A program made the translations under genes and the position numbers. A DNA stretch of 64,000 nt from Burkholderiales bacterium PBB1 (GTDB lineage Bacteria > Pseudomonadota > Gammaproteobacteria > Burkholderiales > Burkholderiaceae_C), in the NCBI GenBank assembly GCA_002255905.1, contig NKIN01000004.1:310001-374000 (forward strand), in the 5' to 3' direction. The notes beneath the pieces are model-generated. The model did no database searches. It saw only the letters and a list, made by a program, of their open reading frames with translations, and was not told where the DNA came from. Of the stretch, positions 46,836 through 55,248 are shown one piece after another (position 1 is the stretch's first letter; each line of letters starts with the position of its first letter).

Positions 46836-47960
46836 TCATAGGGTCTTCGACAGCTCGAACATCAGCACCGACGGCAGCGCCGCCTCGATGGCGTCCTGTC
46901 CCACGCGCGCCCGCTCGATGCCGCTGTCGTCGGACACGTTGAATTCATTGCCTTCTTCCACGATGTCGATGAACGGAAACCCCGGCACCTCGGCGCGGAT
47001 GTCGGCGCGAAAGCGCTCGAGGCGGTCACCCTGCAGGATGCCTTCGACGATGATGGCGTGCGGCAGGCCGTCGCTGCAGAAGTCGATGGCTTCATCGATC
47101 GAAGCAACCATGTCGACGATCAGCCCCATGTGCTGCAGCGCGTCGCGGATGCGCGAGCGCATGCTGCGCCGCGAGGCGATCACCACCACATGGCTGCCGG
47201 CCAGCGGCTTCGAGTTGATCGAGCTGTCGAAGCCCTGATCGATATCGACCGGGCTGACGCCTTCGATGTCGGCATTGGCTGGCAGCGCGAATTCCAGTGT
47301 GACCGCCACCTGGCGGTCGTTCACCTGGCGCGTGAGCCCCAGTTGCATCGCCAGGGCAGTCTGCTCGAGGAGCCGCCAGGCCAAGGTGTCGATGGGCGTG
47401 ATCGGCGAAGCAGGCGTTCCGGCGTCGGCCTGCTCGAAGCGGCAGATCAGGCGCGCATGACCTTTCCAGGTGTCCACATCGATGAGCAGATCGATCGCCG
47501 AGCGGGTCTGGCTCAGCGCCCAGTCGAGCAGGGTGTTGAGCAGGCTGAACATGAGCGACGCATCGACGATCACATCCACTGGGGTGGCCGACGGCTGCAC
47601 CGTGATGCCGCGTGCATCCATCTCGCGCTTGCGGTGCGTGAGCACCGACTGCAAGGTGTCGTGCAAGGCCACGCGCTCGCGCGACTGGGCCAGCCCGGCG
47701 CTGGCGAAGCGGGCGAGCAGCTGCGCCGTCATGCCCAGCTGGCGCGCGGTTTCGATCTCTTCGCGCAGCAGGCGCAGTCCGGCGCGGTCGATTTGTCCGC
47801 TGGACGTCAGCGCATTGACGCGCTCCAGTGCCAGCGTCAGTGGATGTGCGATTTCGGCACCGAGCTCAGCGATCAGGTTACGCCATCGCACGCCATCTTC
47901 CTGGGAGGCCAGCGTCCGCTGTGCTGGTATCGACATGGGGGAGGTGATGGTTGCGCTCAT
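46836..47960 (-). CDS. Degenerate histidine-kinase-like protein with pseudo-receiver
   Basis: 374 residues. An N-terminal H-box-like segment (LGAEIAHPLTLALERVNAL) is followed by a HATPase-like region in which the N-box reads LLNTLLDWAL, with the second Asn replaced by Asp, and no clear G1/G2 glycine motifs. After a linker, a receiver-like domain (SHVVVIASRRSMRSRIRDALQ) has HAIIVEGIL where the phospho-acceptor Asp should be. Both halves look catalytically inactive, suggesting a scaffold or non-phosphorylated regulator. The start (47960 or 47936) is uncertain; no clear ribosome site is seen. Confidence 0.65.
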   Translation of the reverse strand: MSATITSPMSIPAQRTLASQEDGVRWRNLIAELGAEIAHPLTLALERVNALTSSGQIDRAGLRLLREEIETARQLGMTAQLLARFASAGLAQSRERVALHDTLQSVLTHRKREMDARGITVQPSATPVDVIVDASLMFSLLNTLLDWALSQTRSAIDLLIDVDTWKGHARLICRFEQADAGTPASPITPIDTLAWRLLEQTALAMQLGLTRQVNDRQVAVTLEFALPANADIEGVSPVDIDQGFDSSINSKPLAGSHVVVIASRRSMRSRIRDALQHMGLIVDMVASIDEAIDFCSDGLPHAIIVEGILQGDRLERFRADIRAEVPGFPFIDIVEEGNEFNVSDDSGIERARVGQDAIEAALPSVLMFELSKTL

Positions 47961-48056
47961 GGGGCATCGGAATCGGCGGCGGCCAGACAACGGTAGTGTT
48001 CACCCCCGGACGGCACTTCGCCAGACGGCAAGACCTGTTGGCACCAGACCCAGGGT

Positions 48057-48069
48057 GTGAATATTTCAC
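48057..48069. promoter_or_regulatory. Palindromic operator-like site GTGAA-TAT-TTCAC
   Basis: A perfect inverted repeat with 5-bp arms and a 3-bp centre, in an AT-rich island within the 200-bp divergent gap between the pseudo-kinase and lipoprotein genes. It resembles a CRP half-site pair but with 5 rather than 6 central bases, so the regulator is unknown. Confidence 0.35.
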
Positions 48070-48146
48070 GGGTAGCGCCATCGCGCGTGGAACCATAGGC
48101 CCGTCGGACGCAGCCACGGCTTGTGGTGTCACGGCCTGCACCCCTC

Positions 48147-48152
48147 GATAAT
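48147..48152 (+). promoter_or_regulatory. Putative -10 box of the lipoprotein gene
   Basis: GATAAT ends 8 nt before the ATG at 48161 (5 nt before an in-frame GTG at 48158). There is no Shine-Dalgarno; another very short leader is implied. Confidence 0.4.
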
Positions 48153-48160
48153 CATCCGTG

Positions 48161-48715
48161 ATGAAGTCCTTGATGGCTTGCCCTCCGAGGCTGATCGCCG
48201 CGCTGTCTGTCACCGTGATCGGGGGGCTGGTCGCCTGTTCGCCTGCGCTCAACTGGCGTGAGGTCCGTCCGCCCGACAGCCTGGTTACCGCGATGTTTCC
48301 CTGCAAGCCCGATCACCACATTCGCCGGGTGACGGTGGCTGGCGTCGAACTCTCCATGCAGCTGTCCTCGTGCACGGCGTCCGACAACGTCTATGCCCTC
48401 AGCCACATCGATGCCGGTCTGGCCGATCGAGTGACCCCTGTGCTGGAGGCCTTGCGCCAGGTGGCGGCCGAGAACGTCGGGGGGCCGACCACGGTGAAAG
48501 GCGCCCAGCCCGTGCCCGGTATGGCGCCACATCCGCTGGCACAGCGTCTGGCATGGAGCAGCGTGCGGGCCGACGGGTCAACCATCGCAGCGCAGGCCGC
48601 GTTTTTTACCCAGGGGACGCAGGTCTACCAAGCCACGATCGTCGGCACGCGGCTCGATGCCGAGGCAGCAGACACCTTCTTTGCCGGATTGAAGCTGCCC
48701 TTGAAGCTGCCCTGA
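48161..48715 (+). CDS. Putative lipoprotein of unknown function
   Basis: 184 residues. The signal sequence ends in the lipobox GLVAC, with Cys26 as the lipidated residue, followed by SPALNWREVRPPDSLVTAMFPCKP. The mature part has three further cysteines or fewer and a central variable region; I recognise no family. GTG at 48158 is an alternative start. By position it is unrelated to the PTS genes 91 bp downstream, which have their own -10-like box. Confidence 0.75.
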   Translation: MKSLMACPPRLIAALSVTVIGGLVACSPALNWREVRPPDSLVTAMFPCKPDHHIRRVTVAGVELSMQLSSCTASDNVYALSHIDAGLADRVTPVLEALRQVAAENVGGPTTVKGAQPVPGMAPHPLAQRLAWSSVRADGSTIAAQAAFFTQGTQVYQATIVGTRLDAEAADTFFAGLKLPLKLP

Positions 48716-48792
48716 GTGGCAGGGCGTTGTGTATTCCACCACGCCGCGTGTCTGAGGTTGGGGTTTTGGCGACTCAGCCTGGTTGAACTACC

Positions 48793-48798
48793 CATAAT
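48793..48798 (+). promoter_or_regulatory. Putative -10 box of the EIIA-HPr genes
   Basis: CATAAT ends 8 nt before the ATG at 48807. No Shine-Dalgarno is visible. Confidence 0.35.
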
Positions 48799-48806
48799 CA
48801 CCCGCC

Positions 48807-49265
48807 ATGCCAGGAATGCTGATCATTGCCCACGCCCCGCTGGCTTCAGCACTGAAGACAGTGGCGAGCCACACATTCCCCGACTGCGCGAAATCACTGG
48901 AAGTACTTGATGTGGCGCCGGAGATGCCCGTCGAGCAGATCGAGGCCTTGGCCGCCGGGTTGCTGGCCCAGGTGCGCAACCCACAGGCGCTGATCCTCAC
49001 CGATGTCTTTGGCGCCACACCTTGCAACGTGGCGCAACGGCTGGCCAGTCTGAGTGAATTCGGGCAGGTGAAGGTGGTCACCGGGGTGAATGTGCCGATG
49101 CTGTGGCGGGCCTTGTGCTATCTCCACGAACCCCTGGATGCCGTGGTTGCGCGTGCGGTGGCTGGCGCCACGCAGGGCGTGATGCAGGTGTCCATTTCCC
49201 GACCTCAGAACCAGGCGACACAGCCCGGCAACCATGATCCGAACCAGCGTCACCATCAGCAATAA
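48807..49265 (+). CDS. PTS EIIA component, mannose/fructose type
   Basis: 152 residues. The phosphorylated His9 lies in MLIIAHAPLASAL, and ILTDVFGATPCNVAQRLA is the EIIA-Man signature. No EIIB, EIIC or EIID gene is near, so the protein is probably regulatory, as known for incomplete PTS systems in betaproteobacteria. The C-terminal tail (QPGNHDPNQRHHQQ) overlaps the HPr gene by 32 bp, so translation of HPr is likely coupled to it. Confidence 0.9.
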   Translation: MPGMLIIAHAPLASALKTVASHTFPDCAKSLEVLDVAPEMPVEQIEALAAGLLAQVRNPQALILTDVFGATPCNVAQRLASLSEFGQVKVVTGVNVPMLWRALCYLHEPLDAVVARAVAGATQGVMQVSISRPQNQATQPGNHDPNQRHHQQ

Positions 49266-49503
49266 GCTCGGTCTGCATGCCCGGGCCTCGGCCAAGCTCA
49301 CCAAGACGGCCAGTGGCTTTCGAAGCGATGTCTTCATCACCCGTGGCGACCGCCGAGTCAATGCCAAGAGCATCATGGGCGTGATGATGCTGGCGGCCGG
49401 ATTGGGCGTCGCGGTGGAGATCGACGCCGAGGGCGAAGACGAGCAGGCCGCCGTTCAGGCCCTGGTGGCCCTGATCGAGGACAAGTTCGGCGAAGGTGAA
49501 TGA
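49234..49503 (+). CDS. ptsH: Phosphocarrier protein HPr
   Basis: 89 residues. His15 in NKLGLHARASAKL accepts phosphate from EI, and Ser46 in AKSIMGVMMLAAG is the regulatory site equivalent. It overlaps the EIIA gene by 32 bp. Its usual neighbour ptsI lies 1.06 kb downstream, after an olsB-like gene on the opposite strand. It should relay phosphate from EI to EIIA. Confidence 0.95.
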   Translation: MIRTSVTISNKLGLHARASAKLTKTASGFRSDVFITRGDRRVNAKSIMGVMMLAAGLGVAVEIDAEGEDEQAAVQALVALIEDKFGEGE

Positions 49504-49542
49504 CCGCGTTTCCGCCGCCTGGCGCAGAGGACGCGAACCGTA

Positions 49543-50412
49543 TCAGGCCGCTCCGGTGCCCAGAAAGTGCCGGCGATAGTGGACTGGCAGGTCTTCCATG
49601 CGCATCATCATTGGCAAATCGGCGGTGTTGAAGTCCGGGTCCCAGGCGGGCGGACCCAGCACCTGGGCGCCGCAGCGCAGGTAACCACGGATCAACGCGG
49701 GCGCCTCGATGCGCAGATCGCTTTGCAGATCGGCGATCGGCAGCGGGAGGCGTGGGGGCACCTGCCGTTCGACGGGGGCCAGGTGAGTTTGCTGCAGCTG
49801 CGCCCACAGGCTGGCTGCGGCGTGCCCGCCGTCACGCATGCTGATGCTGGCGCAACCGATCATGGTGTCGAGCTGGTTGCGCTGCATGAAGTCGGTGAGC
49901 GCACTCCACAGTGCCAGGATCACGCCACCGCGGCGCCAGTCGGGGTGCACGCAGGAGCGGCCCAGTTCCACCATCTTGGGTCGCAGCGCACGCAGTCGCG
50001 TCAGGTCGAACTCGGTTTCGCTGTACAGGCCACCGATGCGCTTCGCCGCGGCCGGGGTCAGGACACGGTAGGTGCCGACCACCTCACCGCGCTCCCCTGC
50101 CTCGTGATCGGTGCTGCGCACCAGCAGATGTTCGCAGTACGCATCGAAGACGTCGATGTCGTGGCCGGCCGGCGCGCCGCGCGGCAGCGTCAGGCGCGCG
50201 CCCATCTCGGTGACGAACACCCGGTAGCGCAGCCGCTGAGCAGCCCGAACCTCGTCGTCGTGGCGAGCCCAGCTCACCTCGAAGCCGCGCGGTCGATCCA
50301 GCGCCATGGGGCGATGGCCGGTGTGCGGCTGCATCGGACCGCCGGTGCCCGTGCGTGACGCCAGCGGCAACTGCGTCCGAGCCCGGTGGGCCAGCGAATC
50401 GTGACTGTTCAT
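49543..50412 (-). CDS. OlsB-like GNAT acyltransferase
   Basis: 289 residues of the GNAT branch containing OlsB, which transfers a 3-hydroxyacyl group from ACP to ornithine to make lyso-ornithine lipid. AQRLRYRVFVTEMGARL, VELGRSCVHPDWRRGGVILALW and MIGCASISM are typical. The partner OlsA acyltransferase is not in the window, so the product is inferred. The frame is open to 50565; the ATG at 50412 gives a reasonable length, with another ATG at 50334 possible. It sits between ptsH and ptsI on the opposite strand. Confidence 0.8.
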   Translation of the reverse strand: MNSHDSLAHRARTQLPLASRTGTGGPMQPHTGHRPMALDRPRGFEVSWARHDDEVRAAQRLRYRVFVTEMGARLTLPRGAPAGHDIDVFDAYCEHLLVRSTDHEAGERGEVVGTYRVLTPAAAKRIGGLYSETEFDLTRLRALRPKMVELGRSCVHPDWRRGGVILALWSALTDFMQRNQLDTMIGCASISMRDGGHAAASLWAQLQQTHLAPVERQVPPRLPLPIADLQSDLRIEAPALIRGYLRCGAQVLGPPAWDPDFNTADLPMMMRMEDLPVHYRRHFLGTGAA

Positions 50413-50552
50413 GCCCGGATGCTGGCGCGCCCGGGTGACCGCCTCATGAAGATCGGGTGACGCTGCGGTGACAGCCGTGGCGAGGTCGGAGTGCCGTGCC
50501 CGGTGCGTGGGCGCCCGTGACAACCCGGTGCGCTGCAGTGGGGTGGCGCTGC

Positions 50553-50558
50553 TAGCAT
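50553..50558 (+). promoter_or_regulatory. Putative -10 box of ptsI
   Basis: TAGCAT ends 5 nt before the ptsI ATG at 50564. It would give ptsI a separate promoter, independent of EIIA-HPr, with no leader. No -35 is clear. Confidence 0.35.
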
Positions 50559-50563
50559 GACTC

Positions 50564-52363
50564 ATGAGCTTTCAGTTGTTCGGGCTGCCCGTGTCGCGCG
50601 GGGTGGCCATCGGTCGTGCCGTGCTGGTGTCCTCCAGCCGGATCGACGTTGCGCACTACTTCGTCCCGGTGGCCGAAGTGGGGGCCGAGATTTCGCGCCT
50701 TCGCGCGGCCCGCGATGCGGTCGTCGCTGAGCTGACCGCCCTGCAGGAGGATTTGCCTGGCGATGCGCCGGCGGAGTTGTCGGCCCTGCTGGACGTGCAC
50801 CTGATGCTGCTCAACGACGAGACGCTGGAGGTCGCCACCAAGCAGTGGATCGAGGAGCGCTGCTACAACGCCGAGTGGGCGCTGTCAGCGCAGTTCGAGG
50901 TGCTGGCGCGGCAGTTCGACGACATGGAGGACGACTACCTGCGCGAGCGCAAGGCCGACGTCGAACAGGTGGTCGAACGGCTGTTGCGGGCGATGGCGCG
51001 CGGTTCCCCTGCGTTGATCGATGCCAACTCGAAGCCCGCCAACCCGGACGCCCACAACGAGCCGCTGGTGCTGGTGGCCAACGACATCGCGCCGGCCGAC
51101 ATGCTGCATTTCAAGCGCACGGTGTTCGCCGGCTTTGTCACCGACGTGGGTGGCATCACCTCGCACACCGCGATCGTGGCGCGCAGCCTGGACATTCCGG
51201 CGGTGGTCGGTGCGCGCGAGGGCTCACGCGTGATCCGCCAGGACGATTTGGTGGTGATCGACGGCGATGCCGGCCTGGTGATCGTGAACCCGTCGGACAT
51301 CGTGCTCGAGGAGTACCGGTTCCGCCAGCGCCAGCGCGATGTCGAGCGCCAGCGGCTGTCGCGTCTGCGGAACACCCCGGCCGTGACGCTGGACGGTGAG
51401 CCCGTCGAGATGCTGGCCAACATCGAACTGCCTGGCGATGCCGCTGCGGCCGTGGCCGCCGGCGCCGTGGGAGTGGGCCTGTTTCGCAGCGAGTTCCTGT
51501 TCATGAACCGTGCCGGCGAGCTCCCGGGCGAAGACGAGCAGTTCGAGGCCTACCGGCAGGTGGTGGTCGCGATGAGCGGCCTGCCGGTGACCATCCGCAC
51601 GGTGGATGTCGGTGCCGACAAGCCGCTGGACCGGATGTCGGTCAACGAACTGCGGCACGAGCATGCGCTGAACCCGGCGCTGGGCTTGCGCGCCATCCGC
51701 TGGAGCCTGTCGGAGCCGGCCATGTTCCGCCAGCAGATCCGCGCGATCCTGCGGGCCAGCGCCTTCGGCAAGGTCAAGCTGCTGGTGCCGATGCTGGCGC
51801 ACCTCGGTGAAGCCCGGCAGACCTTGGACGCCATCGCCCGCGCCAAGCAGCAACTGGCCGATGCTGGCAAGCCGTTCGGCCAGGTCGAGGTGGGCGCGAT
51901 GATCGAGGTTCCGGCCGCGGCGCTGGTGCTGCCCAGCCTGCTCAAGCTCTTCGATTTCGTCTCGCTGGGTACCAACGACCTGATCCAGTACACCTTGGCG
52001 ATCGATCGCGGCGACGAATCGGTCGCCCACCTCTACGACCCCTGGCATCCGGCGGTGCTGCAGCTGATCGAAAGCGTGATCCGCCAGGCCAGAAAGGCCG
52101 GCAAGGCCGTCAGCGTGTGCGGCGAAATGGCCGGCGACGCGGCGTTCACCGAGGTGCTGTTGGCCATGGGCCTGCGCAGTTTCTCGATGCATCCATCGCA
52201 GATCGCGTCGGTCAAGCAGATCATCCTGCGCGCCAACAGCAAGCGCTTGCTGCCGTTGATCGAAGGGGCCTTCCGCTCCGACGACATCTGGCTCGGCTGT
52301 GAGCGCCTGCGCGCAGCGGCCACCGGCCGGGCCATGGCCGAACTGCAGCCGGCTGCTGGCTGA
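50564..52363 (+). CDS. ptsI: PTS enzyme I (phosphoenolpyruvate-protein phosphotransferase)
   Basis: 599 residues. The phospho-His is His201 in GGITSHTAIVARS, the PEP-binding TIM barrel has FRSEFLFMNR and TIRTVDVGADKPL, and the catalytic Cys is in VCGEMAGD. It starts the PEP-to-HPr phosphate relay. Separation from ptsH by an opposite-strand gene is unusual. The stop is 4 bp from the stop of the convergent UbiH-family gene. Confidence 0.96.
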   Translation: MSFQLFGLPVSRGVAIGRAVLVSSSRIDVAHYFVPVAEVGAEISRLRAARDAVVAELTALQEDLPGDAPAELSALLDVHLMLLNDETLEVATKQWIEERCYNAEWALSAQFEVLARQFDDMEDDYLRERKADVEQVVERLLRAMARGSPALIDANSKPANPDAHNEPLVLVANDIAPADMLHFKRTVFAGFVTDVGGITSHTAIVARSLDIPAVVGAREGSRVIRQDDLVVIDGDAGLVIVNPSDIVLEEYRFRQRQRDVERQRLSRLRNTPAVTLDGEPVEMLANIELPGDAAAAVAAGAVGVGLFRSEFLFMNRAGELPGEDEQFEAYRQVVVAMSGLPVTIRTVDVGADKPLDRMSVNELRHEHALNPALGLRAIRWSLSEPAMFRQQIRAILRASAFGKVKLLVPMLAHLGEARQTLDAIARAKQQLADAGKPFGQVEVGAMIEVPAAALVLPSLLKLFDFVSLGTNDLIQYTLAIDRGDESVAHLYDPWHPAVLQLIESVIRQARKAGKAVSVCGEMAGDAAFTEVLLAMGLRSFSMHPSQIASVKQIILRANSKRLLPLIEGAFRSDDIWLGCERLRAAATGRAMAELQPAAG

Positions 52364-52367
52364 CGCG

Positions 52368-53630
52368 TCAGCGCCGCCCGTACATCATCTGTCGGGTCAG
52401 CGCCGACTTCAGCGGCGAGATGGCTTGTACCGCCGCCAAGCCCAGACCACGGGCCGTGCTTGCCCCTGGGAACTGCCAGGTGAAGCTGCGCGCAAGGAAG
52501 TCGGTGGCCGCGATCGTGGCCCAGCGGTCGGGGGCGCGTTGCCGGTTCAGCCGCCGCAGCGCCTGATCCACATCGTCCGAGCGCACCAGCGCGCGCACCA
52601 GCACGAACGCGTCGCGCAAGCCCAGGTTGAGCCCCTGGCCCGCCACCGGATGCAGCGTCTGCGCGGCGTTGCCGATGCGCGCGATGCGGCCGTCGGCGGC
52701 GCTGGTCAGGCTGCGCTCGGCGTTCAGACCCAGTGGGAAGCGCTTGAGCGAACTCACGCTGGTGATGCGGCCGGCTTCGGTCGGGAAGATCGTGTTCAGC
52801 ACGCAGCGGCGTTGGTCATCGTTCAGTGCCGCCACCGGGTCGTTGCTGCCGTCGACGCACCACACCAGCGCCGCGCGACCGGGTGCCAGTGGCAGCAGCG
52901 CCGCCGGCCCATGGCGAGTGAAGCGTTCGTAGGCCACGCCATCGCGGGCGCCGTCGAGTGTCACCCGCCCCACCCAGGCCACCTGGCCGTAGTCGCGGGT
53001 GATCGCCTTGCGTGCCTGGTCGGCGAAGACGCCGCCTTCGGCGATCACCGCCAGATCGAAGGTCTCGGCAATGTCCGCATCCACCTCCACGCCACCCGAG
53101 CCCAGCGATTTCAGTGAGCGCACCGGTGTGGCGAAACGGCTGACCAGCCGCTGGGGCTCGGCGGCGCTGGCCGTCATCCAGGCCTGTTGCAGGGCGGTGG
53201 TGACGCTGCCGTACGACAGCACGGCGCCCAGCAGGTCCACGCCGCTGTCCGACGCGCGTATGCGCACCTGCGGTTCGCCTTCGGCCCGGCCCCACCACCG
53301 GCCGACCATGTCGCCCACGAGTCCGACCAGCGACGGCATGTGTTGCGAGACATGCACCTCGGTGATCGGCTGTGCCGCCTCCTCGCGCCAGGCGCCCAGG
53401 CGTTGCAGCAGCTGCACGCTGCCCAGCGACATCGCCAATGTGCGTGGGTCGCCCGACACGTCGGCGTCGAGGGCGCGGGTGTCGAACAGGCTGATCTGCG
53501 CCTGCGGCAGCGCCCGTGCGGCGTGCACTGCCAGGGACAAGCCCACCGGTCCGGCGCCGACCACCGCCATCCGAAGCGGACGGTCTTGGGCCGGAGCCAC
53601 AAACCGGGGCGCCGATTCGAGGGACGTCAT
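52368..53630 (-). CDS. UbiH/UbiF/COQ6-family FAD monooxygenase
   Basis: 420 residues. The FAD-binding GxGxxG is in MAVVGAGPVGLSLAVHAARAL, and HPVAGQGLNLGLRDAFVLVRAL is the UbiH/COQ6 second flavin motif. It should hydroxylate the ubiquinone ring. Which position (UbiH, UbiF, UbiM type) cannot be assigned by eye. It follows pepP by 57 bp, as in the classical pepP-ubiH pair. Confidence 0.88.
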   Translation of the reverse strand: MTSLESAPRFVAPAQDRPLRMAVVGAGPVGLSLAVHAARALPQAQISLFDTRALDADVSGDPRTLAMSLGSVQLLQRLGAWREEAAQPITEVHVSQHMPSLVGLVGDMVGRWWGRAEGEPQVRIRASDSGVDLLGAVLSYGSVTTALQQAWMTASAAEPQRLVSRFATPVRSLKSLGSGGVEVDADIAETFDLAVIAEGGVFADQARKAITRDYGQVAWVGRVTLDGARDGVAYERFTRHGPAALLPLAPGRAALVWCVDGSNDPVAALNDDQRRCVLNTIFPTEAGRITSVSSLKRFPLGLNAERSLTSAADGRIARIGNAAQTLHPVAGQGLNLGLRDAFVLVRALVRSDDVDQALRRLNRQRAPDRWATIAATDFLARSFTWQFPGASTARGLGLAAVQAISPLKSALTRQMMYGRR

Positions 53631-53687
53631 GTCGCGGTCACGGGCAAGTGGAGGGGCAGTCGCATCGTAGTGCCTTCGACGTGCCGT

Positions 53688-55073
53688 TCAGCCTCGCATC
53701 CACGCTTCGATCTCGTCCGGTGCCACCGGCACCCCGCGGGTGATCAGCTCGCAGCCGCTGTGGGTAACGATCGCGTCGTCTTCGATCCGGATGCCGATGT
53801 GCCAGTAGCGCTCGGGCACCTCTGGTGCCGGGCGCACGTACAGGCCGGGCTCCAGCGTCACCACCATGCCCGGCTGCAGCACCCGCGAGGGTCGCTTGAC
53901 CACCGTGCCACCGAGCCCGTCGGGCTGCTCGATCGGGGCTTCGCCGAGCGAGAGGTACTCGCCGACGTCGTGCACATCGCGCCCCAGCCAGTGACCGGTG
54001 CCGTGCATGTAGAAGGTCCGATAGGCCGCGTTGGCGATCACGTCGTCGACGGTGCCGTGCACATCACGCGACAACAGGCCCAACTCGAGCAGGCCCTGTG
54101 ACAGCACCCGGACCGCGGCGTGGTGGGCATCGCGCTGGCGCAGGCCGGGCTGGGTCGCATCGATCGCAGCCTGCTGCGCGGCCAGCACCACCTCGTACAG
54201 GGTGCGTTGCGGACCGCTGAAGCAGCCGCTGGCCGGGAAGGTGCGGGTGATGTCGCTGGCGTAGCCGTCGAGCTCGCAACCTGCGTCGACCAGGCACAGC
54301 TCGTCGGGCAGCAGCCGCGCCGGGCCGGCCGGATGGTGCAGCACACAGGCGTTGGCCCCGGCGGCCACGATGCTCGGGTAGGCCGGGCCCTGAGCGCCGT
54401 GACGGCGAAATTCATGCAGCAGCTCGGCCTCGATCTCGTACTCGTGCACTGCCGACGCACCTTGCCGGAAGCGGTGCGCGCAATAGCGCATCGCGCGTTG
54501 GTGCGCGCCCGCGGAAATCGAGGCCGCGCGGCGCATCGTTGCCAGCTCGCCGGCATCTTTGATCAGCCGCATCTCGGCGATCAGCGGGTGCAGGTCGCGG
54601 CACTGGGTCGGGCATTCGACGCCGCGGCGCTCCTGCGCCCGCAATGTGGCCAGCCAACCCTCGACCTGCCCCGACAGCTCGTGTGGCCGCCCGAACGCGA
54701 ACCACACAGTGCCCTGACCTGCCAGCAGCCCCGGCATCGCATCGTTCAGGCGATCGATCGTCAGCGCTTCATCCACGCCCAGCGCCTGCGGTGCCGCTTC
54801 GGCACCCAGACGGTGTCCGTGCCACACCGCCTGCTCCGGGTCGGCAGCGCGGCAGAACAAGGTGCTGCGGCCATCGCTGCGCAGCACCAGCCAAGCTTGA
54901 GGCTCGTCGAAACCGGTCAGGTAGTGGAAGTGGCTGTCGTGCCGGTAGGGGTGCTCGCTGTCGCCATTGCGCAGGCACTCCGGCGCGGTGGGCAAGAGGG
55001 CCACACCGCCACCAGCGGCACGCAGCCGTTCAGCGAGCTGGGCACGGCGCGCCGCAAAGATGCTGAAACTCAT
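53688..55073 (-). CDS. pepP: Xaa-Pro aminopeptidase (aminopeptidase P)
   Basis: 461 residues. The creatinase-type N-terminal domain precedes the pita-bread metallopeptidase with metal ligands Asp/Asp (VDAGCELDGYASDITRTFP), His (HGTGHWLGRDVHD), Glu (VTLEPGLYV) and Glu (IRIEDDAIV). It removes N-terminal residues before proline. The ATG at 55073 suits the family; the frame runs to 55145. TATAGT lies 6 nt before this ATG. Confidence 0.95.
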   Translation of the reverse strand: MSFSIFAARRAQLAERLRAAGGGVALLPTAPECLRNGDSEHPYRHDSHFHYLTGFDEPQAWLVLRSDGRSTLFCRAADPEQAVWHGHRLGAEAAPQALGVDEALTIDRLNDAMPGLLAGQGTVWFAFGRPHELSGQVEGWLATLRAQERRGVECPTQCRDLHPLIAEMRLIKDAGELATMRRAASISAGAHQRAMRYCAHRFRQGASAVHEYEIEAELLHEFRRHGAQGPAYPSIVAAGANACVLHHPAGPARLLPDELCLVDAGCELDGYASDITRTFPASGCFSGPQRTLYEVVLAAQQAAIDATQPGLRQRDAHHAAVRVLSQGLLELGLLSRDVHGTVDDVIANAAYRTFYMHGTGHWLGRDVHDVGEYLSLGEAPIEQPDGLGGTVVKRPSRVLQPGMVVTLEPGLYVRPAPEVPERYWHIGIRIEDDAIVTHSGCELITRGVPVAPDEIEAWMRG

Positions 55074-55079
55074 CAAGGC

Positions 55080-55085
55080 ACTATA
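55080..55085 (-). promoter_or_regulatory. Putative -10 box of pepP (leaderless arrangement)
   Basis: TATAGT on the minus strand (5 of 6 consensus bases) ends 6 nt before the pepP ATG. It is the best-matched hexamer among the leaderless candidates in this window. Confidence 0.5.
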
Positions 55086-55248
55086 GCCACGGCCAGCGCA
55101 GCGCCGTGCACGACGTCTCTGATGCTGATTCGTCGGGATGGACATCTGGGGCCGCCATCGGCTCGTTTACGCTCGCCACTGTGCGCTGCTCACGTTTCTG
55201 CTGCCGTGTCACCGCGCCGCGTTTGCCACCTCGACCGCCTCAACGCCC

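Noticed and set aside
48057-48069. CRP or FNR binding site
   Set aside because: Half-sites resemble CRP but the spacing is one base short, and FNR half-sites do not match; kept only as an unknown palindrome.
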